From Erythrobacter sp. (lineage in GTDB: Bacteria; Pseudomonadota; Alphaproteobacteria; Sphingomonadales; Sphingomonadaceae): a DNA stretch of 13,092 bases. The stretch is taken from contig JANQTR010000124.1 in assembly GCA_030731635.1 (NCBI GenBank), positions 3,008 through 16,099 on the forward strand. The letters run 5' to 3'. Positions within the stretch are counted from its first letter, which is position 1; each line of letters starts with the position of its first letter. Under the pieces are notes generated by a model. The model was not told the DNA's origin. It worked only from the letters and a program-made list of their open reading frames with translations, and did not search any database. Shown here in pieces: positions 1-6,333 of the stretch. A program made the translations under genes and the position numbers.

Positions 1-759
1 CAAGATTTCGCCGGGCGCTCGGCGCTCGTCACCGGGGCGGCATCGGGGATCGGTGCAGCCAGCGCGCAGGCATTGGCAGCGCGCGGCGCGGCCAGGCTGT
101 TTCTGGTCGATATTGATGGCGCGGGCCTGGATGCGCTTGATCTCTCGGCATTCCCCGGATGCGAGGTGCACCGCATCACCGGCAGCGTCGCGGATGAGGC
201 GCTTTGGCAGGCGCTAGAGCCCCGCTTGACCGGTCTAGACCATGCCTTGGTCAATGCAGGTATCGGTTCGGGTGGCCCGATTGCATCGATTTCACTGGCT
301 GAATGGCGCCGGGTGATGGCCGTCAATCTTGACGGCGCGTTTCTGACTTTGGCAAGTTCGCTGCGGGCGATGGCCAGCACCGGAGGCAGCGTAGTGGTGG
401 TCGCATCGGTCACCGGGATCAAGCCGGTCGCTGGCATCGGCCCCTATGGTATCTCCAAAGCTGCGGTTGCTCATATGGCCCGGATTGCAGCCATGGAAAG
501 CGCCAAAAATGGTATACGAGTCAATGCGATAGCCCCCGGCGGGGTGGACACTGCGATCTGGGAAGAAGGCCCGGATTTCGTAGCATCTGTCGCCGCGATT
601 GGCCGTGAGGCGACGCTGAAGGCGATGGCAAAAACCACCCCCTTGCGCCGCTTTGCCACCTCCGAAGAAATGGCCGAGACCATCCTTTATCTGTTAAGCG
701 ATGCCGCCGCCAACATCACCGGGCACGTGATGGTGTCAGACGGCGGCTATACCCTTTGA
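1..759 (+). CDS. SDR-family NAD(P)-dependent oxidoreductase (5' end outside window)
   Basis: This is a classical short-chain dehydrogenase/reductase, expected to be a cytosolic NAD(P)-dependent alcohol/ketone oxidoreductase. The reading frame is open from base 1, so the true start lies just upstream; 252 residues are visible against the usual ~250, so only a few are missing. Numbering from the window edge, the cofactor motif TGAASGIG is at 11-18 and an acidic residue at the end of strand 2 (D37 in LFLVDID) suggests NAD rather than NADP. NAG is at 85-87, the catalytic Ser near 136, and the YGISK motif gives Tyr149 and Lys153. The C-terminus SDGGYTL is typical. The substrate cannot be told from sequence. 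It is convergent with folP, and the gap between them holds a parS site. Confidence 0.93.
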   Translation, partial: QDFAGRSALVTGAASGIGAASAQALAARGAARLFLVDIDGAGLDALDLSAFPGCEVHRITGSVADEALWQALEPRLTGLDHALVNAGIGSGGPIASISLAEWRRVMAVNLDGAFLTLASSLRAMASTGGSVVVVASVTGIKPVAGIGPYGISKAAVAHMARIAAMESAKNGIRVNAIAPGGVDTAIWEEGPDFVASVAAIGREATLKAMAKTTPLRRFATSEEMAETILYLLSDAAANITGHVMVSDGGYTL

Positions 760-881
760 ATTTGCGGTGTATTTTCGCAGAGAATCAAGCTGGCCAGAAG
801 TGTTTCACGTGAAACATATGCGGAACATCGTCATCTGAAATACTCTCGATGACGTCGTTGCGGCGGCCGCGATACTCCGCT
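760..881. other. Convergent intergenic region carrying parS and a small hairpin
   Basis: This 122-bp gap lies between the SDR stop and the folP stop. It holds a GANTC site at 782-786, the parS palindrome at 801-816, and an inverted repeat (CGTCATC 829-835, GATGACG 848-854, 12-nt loop). The repeat could act as a weak terminator, but no T-tract follows it on either strand. I see no gene here. Convergent gaps tolerate protein-binding sites because no promoter is needed, which fits a ParB loading site. Confidence 0.6.
801..816. promoter_or_regulatory. parS: parS centromere site (ParB-binding), perfect 16-bp palindrome
   Basis: The bases read TGTTTCACGTGAAACA, a perfect palindrome identical to the widely conserved chromosomal parS consensus recognised by ParB. 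In known ParABS systems, ParB loads here as a CTP-dependent clamp, spreads over several kilobases, and directs origin segregation and SMC loading. These sites normally cluster near the replication origin. The site is in non-coding DNA between two convergent genes. Its identity is seen directly; its function is inferred from the exact match and from a second copy in the window. Confidence 0.95.
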
Positions 882-1994
882 TCAGAGCGGCGGAAGCTGG
901 CTGAAATCGGTCAGGGCAGCATCGCGCAAACCCCGCCAGACGTTGCGTGCCTGCACCGTTTCGGCAACATCATGGACACGCAGCAGGTGGACGCCAGCCT
1001 CCATCCCCTTGACCGCCAGCGCGATCGACCCGGCGAGCCGCTGATCAGCGGGCTCCTCCGCCGATAGCGCGCCCACCATCCGCTTGCGGCTCACCCCCAG
1101 CAGGATCGGGCTGCCGAGCGCATGGAACAGCGGCAGGGCATTGATCAACGCCAGGTTCTCGCCAAGCGATTTGCCAAAGCCGATGCCGGGATCAAGGATG
1201 ATGCGATCCTCCGCCACCCCTGCCGCCACCGCACGGGTGCGGGCGGATTTGAGGAAGTCGAACACCTCGGTAACCACATCATTATAGTCTGCGCCCGCGT
1301 GCAGATCTTCGCCAGCGCCCGGTGCGTGCATCAGGACAATCGGGCAACCGCTCTGCGCCGCAACTTCAATGCTGCGCGGGTCATAGCGCAGCGCCGACAC
1401 GTCGTTCGCCATCTGCGCGCCTGCGGCCAGCGCCGCCGACAGCACCCCTGCGCGCCGGGTATCTATGCTGATCGCAGCGCCCATCGCCGCGCAGTATTCG
1501 ACCGCGGGGACAACGCGGCGGATTTCCTCGTCCTCGAAGGTGGCAGCGGCGCCCGGACGGGTGCTTTCGCCGCCAATGTCGATAATCGCCGCGCCTGCTT
1601 CGAGCATGGCGGCAGCATGGGCGCGGCCTGCTTCGACAGCATCATGCTGCCCACCGTCAGAGAAGCTGTCTGGCGTAACGTTGAGGATGCCCATAATCTG
1701 CGGCTGATCGAGCCGGATTGTGCGCGCGCCAAGCGTCAGCGGGGGGTGGGATTTCCTGAGATTCGCCCACTGTAAGGCGGCATCCTGCGCAAGGGAGCCT
1801 GTAAGGCGTGCGAGAGCCCGCTCGACTCCCTCGCGGGTGCCGACAATCCGCTCGACCACCGCCCCGCCTTCACGCACCACCACAGCAAAATCGCGGGCAT
1901 AGACCATGCTGCCGCCCAGCCGCACAGCATCGCCGTCTACGCCTTGCGGGCCGGAGACGAAGGTGAGCGGGTGGATATAGACAGACGTGGTCAT
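882..1994 (-). CDS. folP: Dihydropteroate synthase
   Basis: FolP condenses 6-hydroxymethyl-dihydropterin pyrophosphate with p-aminobenzoate to give dihydropteroate in folate synthesis, and is the sulfonamide target. The protein is 370 residues. The first family signature IMGILNVTPDSFSDGG starts at residue 100 and the second, IDIGGESTRPG, near 138. DPGIGFGKS and the late SRKRMVG motif complete the TIM-barrel active site. The family core is ~270-280 residues, so about 95 N-terminal residues are extra; they have no motif I recognise. The ATG at 1994 is 18 bp downstream of the ccrM stop with no strong Shine-Dalgarno, so it is probably cotranscribed and coupled with ccrM. A later start is possible but would leave a long in-frame open stretch unexplained. 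Confidence 0.95.
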   Translation of the reverse strand: MTTSVYIHPLTFVSGPQGVDGDAVRLGGSMVYARDFAVVVREGGAVVERIVGTREGVERALARLTGSLAQDAALQWANLRKSHPPLTLGARTIRLDQPQIMGILNVTPDSFSDGGQHDAVEAGRAHAAAMLEAGAAIIDIGGESTRPGAAATFEDEEIRRVVPAVEYCAAMGAAISIDTRRAGVLSAALAAGAQMANDVSALRYDPRSIEVAAQSGCPIVLMHAPGAGEDLHAGADYNDVVTEVFDFLKSARTRAVAAGVAEDRIILDPGIGFGKSLGENLALINALPLFHALGSPILLGVSRKRMVGALSAEEPADQRLAGSIALAVKGMEAGVHLLRVHDVAETVQARNVWRGLRDAALTDFSQLPPL

Positions 1995-2012
1995 ACCGCG
2001 GTCTTGCTCGCC

Positions 2013-3167
2013 CTAGTCTTCGCTCGCCAGCAAGTAGAGCTGCCGCGCGGCGTCGATGGGCTGCACATCGCCGCCATTCTCGTAATGCCAGAACGCCCAG
2101 CCATTGCAGCTTGGCGCGCCCTGCAATTCCTTGCCCAGCCCATGGATCGATCCGGTCCTGCCCTCACATTCCAAGGAACCATCGGTGCGAACCGTGGCGA
2201 TCCAGCGGCGTTTCTTGTCGAAAATCTGGCTGCCCGGCGGGATAAGCCCGCCTTCAACCACCACGCCAAACGCCACCTTGGGCGCAGTGCGCGCGGATTG
2301 CATCGTGGTAAGCGCGCTTTCATCAAGCGGCAGTTCCTTTTCGATGCGCTTCATCGCGACCTCGCGGTAGAAATCCTCGCGCTCGCAGCCAATCCATTCG
2401 CGCCCCAACCGCTTGGCGACCGCGCCGGTGGTGCCGGTGCCGAAGAACGGATCGAGCACCACGTCGCCTTTCTCGGTCGTCGCCAGCAGCACGCGATAAA
2501 GCAGCGCCTCGGGTTTTTGCGTCGGGTGGGCTTTCTTGCCGTTTTCCTTCAGCCGTTCGCCGCCCGCACAGATCGGCATGACCCAGTCTGACCGCATCTG
2601 AAGTTCATCATTCAACGTCTTCATCGCGCGGTAATTGAAGTGATAGCGCGACTTTTCGCCCATGCTCGCCCAGATCAGCGTTTCATGCGCGTTGGTGAAG
2701 CGTGTGCCCCTGAAATTGGGCATCGGATTGGTCTTGCGCCAGACGATATCATTGAGGATCCAGAAGCCCAGATCCTGCAAGATCGCGCCGACGCGGAAGA
2801 TGTTGTGGTAACTGCCAATCACCCACAGCCCGCCATCGGGTTTCAGCACGCGGCGCGCCTCGGTCAGCCATTCGCGGGTGAAGGTATCATAGGTGCGGAA
2901 GCTGTCGAACTGGTCCCAATGGTCGGTCACCGCATCGACATGGCTGCCATCGGGCCGGTTGAGATCGCCGCCCAGCTGGAGGTTATAGGGCGGATCGGCA
3001 AAGACGAGATCGACGCTGTTGGTGGGCAGGCTGCGCATCGCTTCGATACAATCGCCTGCCAGGATCCGGCCCAAGGGCAAATCGCGCGGCAGATCGACCG
3101 CAGGCGCAATTTTCGGCGCTTTTACAGCGCTTTTTGCCTGTAACTTCGTCTTTTCTATCACACTCAC
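2013..3167 (-). CDS. ccrM: CcrM-type cell-cycle DNA adenine methyltransferase (GANTC)
   Basis: This is a beta-class N6-adenine methyltransferase. CcrM methylates the adenine of GANTC and controls cell-cycle transcription in alphaproteobacteria. With the GTG start at 3167 it has 384 residues. The catalytic DPPY is at 58-61 in FADPPYNLQLGGDL, followed by the strongly CcrM-like block around DHWDQFDSF (83-91) and NPMPNFRGTRF. The SAM-binding FFGTGTTG motif is at 241-248. The C-terminal RAMA-like domain (about 296-384) contains GSIH and APSCNGWAFWHY. The frame stays open upstream to an ATG at 3212 (399 aa) that lacks a ribosome-binding site. GTG 3167 has GGGG eight bases upstream, and homology begins only near residue 33, so I prefer GTG; another in-frame GTG is at 3163. 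It lies between rnhB and folP on the same strand. Confidence 0.93.
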   Translation of the reverse strand: MSVIEKTKLQAKSAVKAPKIAPAVDLPRDLPLGRILAGDCIEAMRSLPTNSVDLVFADPPYNLQLGGDLNRPDGSHVDAVTDHWDQFDSFRTYDTFTREWLTEARRVLKPDGGLWVIGSYHNIFRVGAILQDLGFWILNDIVWRKTNPMPNFRGTRFTNAHETLIWASMGEKSRYHFNYRAMKTLNDELQMRSDWVMPICAGGERLKENGKKAHPTQKPEALLYRVLLATTEKGDVVLDPFFGTGTTGAVAKRLGREWIGCEREDFYREVAMKRIEKELPLDESALTTMQSARTAPKVAFGVVVEGGLIPPGSQIFDKKRRWIATVRTDGSLECEGRTGSIHGLGKELQGAPSCNGWAFWHYENGGDVQPIDAARQLYLLASED

Positions 3168-3198
3168 TGGTTTTGCCCCGCTGAAACCTGCCTGCCAC

Positions 3199-3207
3199 TT
3201 ATCCACA
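3199..3207. promoter_or_regulatory. Consensus DnaA box in the ccrM leader
   Basis: The nine bases TTATCCACA match the high-affinity DnaA box exactly. With the GTG start at 3167 the box lies about 30 bp upstream of the ccrM coding region; with the alternative ATG at 3212 it would be just inside the coding region. DnaA acts as a transcription factor on several alphaproteobacterial cell-cycle genes. A role here is inference from position, since a single 9-mer can arise by chance. Confidence 0.5.
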
Positions 3208-3257
3208 GGCATGAGTCTTTGAAGAGTCCGCGTCAAGCGTCTAATTTTGCGCTGAAT

Positions 3258-3277
3258 ATGGTTAACGTGGCGTAAAC
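3258..3277 (-). promoter_or_regulatory. Candidate CtrA-binding site in the ccrM promoter
   Basis: Two forms of the CtrA motif overlap. On the minus strand the 8-mer TTAACCAT occupies 3265-3258. On the plus strand TTAA-N7-TAAAC spans 3262-3277, one mismatch from the full consensus TTAA-N7-TTAAC. The site is about 90-110 bp upstream of the preferred ccrM start and reads toward it. CtrA activates ccrM in Caulobacter, so position and orientation are as expected. No confident -10 element could be assigned. Confidence 0.55.
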
Positions 3278-3311
3278 TGCGCGGAACGAAGCAAGACCGG
3301 CACAAGATGTT

Positions 3312-3336
3312 GAGTCCCCTGCCGCTGCCGGGACTC
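3312..3336. repeat. Inverted repeat bounded by two GANTC sites
   Basis: GAGTCCC (3312-3318) and GGGACTC (3330-3336) are exact reverse complements separated by 11 bp. Each arm begins or ends with a GANTC site, so both arms are expected CcrM targets. It lies between rnhB and ccrM. It lacks a T-tract on the minus strand, so it does not look like an intrinsic terminator for rnhB. A dimeric regulator site or a short hairpin are the alternatives. Confidence 0.45.
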
Positions 3337-3398
3337 GATATGCAGCGGTGTGGCACGGAGGACTCACCCCGCCCACCATTAACCGCGCAAAATTCCGA

Positions 3399-4022
3399 TC
3401 ACAGCAGGCTGGCTTGGGCCACCGGGGCAAAGCTGCGGCGGTGCAGCGGGGTTGGCCCATGCAGCCGCAGCGCCGCCATGTGTTCCGCCGTGCCATAGCC
3501 CTTGTTGCGCTCCCACCCGTAATGCGGGTGCGCGTTGGCAGCATCAACCATTATCCGGTCGCGCCATTCCTTGGCGATGATCGAGGCAGCGGAAATGGCC
3601 GGTTCGATCCCGTCACCACCCACGATCGCTCGCGCAGGCCAGCACCAGTCAGCACGGCGGCCCGCCGGGGTCATGTTGCCATCGATCAGCACTTCGCTCA
3701 CCGGCGCGGCCAATGCTGCTGTCAGGCTGGCGACAGCGCGCGTCATCGCTTCCATTGTGGCAATGAAGATGTTGAGCCGGTCGATCTCCTCAGGCTCCAC
3801 CACCGCCACCGCCCAGCCGCAGCTGCTCCGGATCGCGGTTTCCAGCTTTGCGCGGCGGGCGGGCGAAAGCCGCTTGGAATCATCGAGCCCCGCCGGTATC
3901 GAAGCCCCAAGCACCACCGCCGCAGCCACCACCGGCCCGGCGAGCGGCCCGCGACCGGCCTCGTCCACCCCGATGACACAGCCACCGCCTGCAACCGTGA
4001 AAGCATGAGGTAAACCCAGCAT
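3399..4022 (-). CDS. rnhB: Ribonuclease HII
   Basis: RNase HII cuts the RNA strand of RNA-DNA hybrids and nicks at single ribonucleotides misinserted in DNA, starting ribonucleotide excision repair. The protein is 207 residues, normal for the family. The signature GVDEAGRGPLAGPVVAAAV begins at residue 18 and gives catalytic Asp20 and Glu21. Asp114 lies in LIDGN and Asp137 in GGD, followed by ISAASIIAK at 143-151. The linker between Asp114 and Asp137 is about five residues longer than in E. coli. The frame is open to 4292, but family homology begins at the ATG at 4022, preceded by GGAGG with a 12-base spacer. This ATG shares the CATG at 4020-4023 with the divergent sugar dehydrogenase start. 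ccrM lies downstream on the same strand after a ~230-bp control region. Confidence 0.95.
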   Translation of the reverse strand: MLGLPHAFTVAGGGCVIGVDEAGRGPLAGPVVAAAVVLGASIPAGLDDSKRLSPARRAKLETAIRSSCGWAVAVVEPEEIDRLNIFIATMEAMTRAVASLTAALAAPVSEVLIDGNMTPAGRRADWCWPARAIVGGDGIEPAISAASIIAKEWRDRIMVDAANAHPHYGWERNKGYGTAEHMAALRLHGPTPLHRRSFAPVAQASLL

Positions 4023-5193
4023 GATCCGTTCTTTCCTCCCGACCGTGGCACTCTCCCTGTCCGCCCTGCTGCTGGCAAGCTGCGGCGCTGAAAAACTTGG
4101 GGCCGAAACCGGGGAAACAGCCTCAGCAATGTCTGATGAGGCACCCTTCACCACCGCCGAAATCGCCACCTTTGAACAGCCGTGGGCCATCGCCTTTGCG
4201 CCGGGCACATCGGTGCTGTTCGTGACCGAGAAGGCGGGCACACTCAAGATGATGGATACCGAAACCGGCGATATCAGCACGCTGGCGGGCACTCCGAAAG
4301 TGGATTTTGGCGGTCAGGGCGGGCTTGGTGACATTGCGTTTCTTCCCTCCGAAGCGGGCGATCTGGTCGCCGGCCGCACGATCTACCTCAGCTGGGCAGA
4401 AGCAGGCGAAGGCGATACCAGAGGGGCCGTCGTCGGGCGCGGCACAATCACATGTGCGGACGGCTTTGCATGCGCTATCGAAGGCCTCAGCGTGATCTGG
4501 CGCCAGACACCCAAGGTCAGCGGTCGCGGGCATTATTCGCACCGCATCGCGATTTCGCCCGATGGCCAATATCTCTACATCGCCAGCGGCGAGCGTCAGA
4601 AAATGCAACCGGCGCAGGATACCACCAATACGCTTGGCACCATCGTGCGGCTCAACCTTGATGGCACGCCAGCGGCGGGCAATCCACTGGCCGACAAGGG
4701 CGGTGTTTCGCCGGAAATCTGGTCGTGGGGCCACCGCAACATTCTGGGAATGGATTGGGATGCTGAAGGCCGGCTGTGGGAGGTCGAACATGGTCCGGCA
4801 GGCGGGGACGAGCTCAACCTGGTCCAGCGCGCAGCCAATTATGGCTGGCCGATCCGTTCGAACGGCGAACATTACAATGGCGATCCGATCCCCGATCACA
4901 CCGCCGATGATGGTTTTGCCCAACCTGCCTTAAGCTGGAATCCGGTGATCGCGCCGGGCGATATGCTGATCTACAACGGGACGATGTTCAAAGACTGGCA
5001 AGGCCGTGCGCTGATGGCGGGGCTTGCCAGTCAGGCCTTGGTCAATGTTGCGATCGAAGGCGACAGCGCGCGCGAAGTGGCCCGTTATGGCTTTGACGCG
5101 CGCCTGCGGGCGCTGGCGCAAGGCCCGGATGGCGCGCTGTGGATCGCCGAAGATGGCAAGGACGGGCGGCTGCTGAAGCTCACCACCAAGTGA
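4021..5193 (+). CDS. PQQ-dependent sugar (aldose) dehydrogenase, lipoprotein
   Basis: This belongs to the soluble glucose dehydrogenase / YliI family of six-bladed beta-propellers, which oxidise aldose sugars with pyrroloquinoline quinone. It has 390 residues. An N-terminal lipoprotein signal ends in the lipobox LLASC, with the lipidated Cys at 21, so it should be membrane-anchored in the periplasm. Family motifs are QPWAIAF (53-59), GGQGGLGDIAF (97-107), SHRIAISPDG (173-182, with His174 the likely catalytic-base equivalent), WSWGHRN (234-240), EVEHGPAGGDELN (254-266) and GDMLIYNG (313-320). The start has GAGGT (4007-4011) nine bases upstream, and this lies inside rnhB. No PQQ synthesis gene is in the window. 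The next gene starts inside its stop codon. The exact sugar is unknown. Confidence 0.9.
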   Translation: MIRSFLPTVALSLSALLLASCGAEKLGAETGETASAMSDEAPFTTAEIATFEQPWAIAFAPGTSVLFVTEKAGTLKMMDTETGDISTLAGTPKVDFGGQGGLGDIAFLPSEAGDLVAGRTIYLSWAEAGEGDTRGAVVGRGTITCADGFACAIEGLSVIWRQTPKVSGRGHYSHRIAISPDGQYLYIASGERQKMQPAQDTTNTLGTIVRLNLDGTPAAGNPLADKGGVSPEIWSWGHRNILGMDWDAEGRLWEVEHGPAGGDELNLVQRAANYGWPIRSNGEHYNGDPIPDHTADDGFAQPALSWNPVIAPGDMLIYNGTMFKDWQGRALMAGLASQALVNVAIEGDSAREVARYGFDARLRALAQGPDGALWIAEDGKDGRLLKLTTK

Positions 5194-5723
5194 CGGCCGC
5201 GACTACTGCAACGCTGATACCGCTCGAAGCGGTCGATCCCGCCATGATAGAAGCGGTGCTCGACCGCGCGTTCGGCAATGACCGCCACGCCCGCACCGCC
5301 TATCGCATCCGCGCAGGGATGGACTGGTTGCCGGGCCTCAGCCTTGCCGCGCTCGACGAAGACGAGATGCTGGTCGGCACGATCCAGTGCTGGCCAATCG
5401 CGCTGCAAACCAAGGCGGGGCAAGTGCCGCTGGTGATGGTCGGCCCGGTCGCCGTCGTGCCTGAACGACAGGGCGAAGGCTTCGGCGTCGGCCTGATGAG
5501 CGCGATGATCACCGAGGACGCAAGACTTGCCGCAAACGGCGGGCGGGCGTTGCCGCAGGTGCTGATCGGCGATGCGGATTATTACGGACGCTGGGGCTTT
5601 TCCGCCGCACTGACCGGCGGCTGGCGCTGCCCCGGACCCTACGAACAGCACCGCTTGCTGGCCCGTGGGGCAGCGCTGGCGGCGATGCCTGCCGAAGGAA
5701 TGCTGGGGCCTTGGGAGAGTTAG
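5190..5723 (+). CDS. GNAT-family N-acetyltransferase
   Basis: This is a predicted acetyl-CoA-dependent acetyltransferase of about 177 residues. The acetyl-CoA-binding motif A is VGPVAVVPERQGEGFGVGLM (84-103), with the RQGEGFG pyrophosphate loop at 93-99. A later DADYYGRWGF segment is typical of the GNAT C-terminal half. I chose GTG 5190 because it overlaps the preceding stop (GTGA), giving tight coupling, and because a conserved-looking strand precedes the only alternative, ATG 5244, which would shorten it to 159 residues. The substrate cannot be inferred. Its place between a sugar dehydrogenase and RNA or nucleotide genes is not informative. Confidence 0.85.
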   Translation: MTAATTATLIPLEAVDPAMIEAVLDRAFGNDRHARTAYRIRAGMDWLPGLSLAALDEDEMLVGTIQCWPIALQTKAGQVPLVMVGPVAVVPERQGEGFGVGLMSAMITEDARLAANGGRALPQVLIGDADYYGRWGFSAALTGGWRCPGPYEQHRLLARGAALAAMPAEGMLGPWES

Positions 5724-5778
5724 GGAGAGCTACCCCCTTCACCTTCGGCCCAGGTTCTGGCATCGCACATCACAACCC

Positions 5779-6333
5779 ATGCCTTACGAACCGCCCCCCT
5801 ACCTCGCCAGCCTGACGCTTTCGGAAATTGCCGAATTGGTGGCGCAGCGCAAACTGCCGCCGGTCGAAGGCTGGGCGCCGCAGGTTTCTGGCGACAGCGC
5901 AATGCGGATTGCCGCCGATGGCGCCTGGTATCACGAAGGCGGCCTGATCCGGCGTGAGGCGATGGTGCGCGCGTTTGCAGGCCTGCTGAACCGCGACGCC
6001 AGCGGCCAGCACTGGCTGGTTACCCCGTTCGAAAAGCTCACGATTGCAGTGGAAGACGCGGCCTTCATCGCGGTCGATTGCGTGCGTGCCGATGATGCGC
6101 TGGTGTTCCGTTTGAACACTGACGACATCGTTATCGCCGGGCCGGACCACCCCTTGCGCGCAGCGGGCGATGTGGAAAGGCCTGCGGTGTATCTCCATGT
6201 CCGACGCGGGTGCGAGGCGCGGCTGAACCGATCCACCTATGCCCAGCTTGCCGAAATCGCTCTGGCCGAAGGCGCAGAGGCAAACGGCTGGCAGGTGTCC
6301 AGCAAGGGCGCGACCTTCGCGCTGATGCCATGA
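5779..6333 (+). CDS. DUF1285 domain-containing protein
   Basis: This 184-residue cytosolic protein has no signal peptide or membrane segment. I recognise the DUF1285 family from the block around RIAADGAWYHEGGLIRR (43-59) and the later YLHVRRGCEARLNRSTY segment (138-154). The biochemical function of the family is not known to me. In many alphaproteobacteria it sits directly before a CoA-pyrophosphatase-like Nudix gene and cca, as here, which hints at a shared nucleotide or RNA context. The stop overlaps the next start as ATGA. The ATG at 5779 follows the acetyltransferase stop by 55 bp and has no clear Shine-Dalgarno. Confidence 0.85.
   Translation: MPYEPPPYLASLTLSEIAELVAQRKLPPVEGWAPQVSGDSAMRIAADGAWYHEGGLIRREAMVRAFAGLLNRDASGQHWLVTPFEKLTIAVEDAAFIAVDCVRADDALVFRLNTDDIVIAGPDHPLRAAGDVERPAVYLHVRRGCEARLNRSTYAQLAEIALAEGAEANGWQVSSKGATFALMP

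Larger units (their letters stand above)
3213..3365. promoter_or_regulatory. Cluster of five GANTC methylation sites in the ccrM control region
   Basis: GANTC occurs at 3213-3217, 3224-3228, 3312-3316, 3332-3336 and 3361-3365. Reading by eye, the rest of the 13-kb window has only scattered single sites, roughly one per kilobase or fewer. GANTC is the expected target of the gene immediately downstream. In Caulobacter, GANTC sites in the ccrM leader make expression depend on methylation state. Here two sites lie between the CtrA-like motif and the start codon and three lie upstream of that motif. The cluster is seen directly; autoregulation is inferred. Confidence 0.75.

Noticed and set aside
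829..854. CGTCATC/GATGACG inverted repeat as a folP or SDR terminator
   Set aside because: It has a 7-bp stem with a 12-nt loop and no T-tract on either strand, so it is too weak to call a terminator.
1122..2591. Long plus-strand open frames opposite folP and ccrM (1122-1775, 1944-2591, and 2640-3143 further along)
   Set aside because: They mirror real minus-strand genes with full family motifs, lack ribosome-binding sites and give low-complexity His/Arg/Ala-rich translations.
3168..3356. N-terminal extension of CcrM to the in-frame ATG at 3356 (447 aa)
   Set aside because: It would run through the GANTC cluster and CtrA motif, has no ribosome-binding site, and CcrM proteins begin close to the DPPY region. 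A start at 3167, or less likely 3212, fits better.
4023..4292. Extension of RNase HII upstream to 4292 (297 aa)
   Set aside because: The extra 90 residues are antisense to the sugar dehydrogenase and have no RNase HII homology; ATG 4022 gives a normal 207-residue enzyme with a ribosome-binding site.
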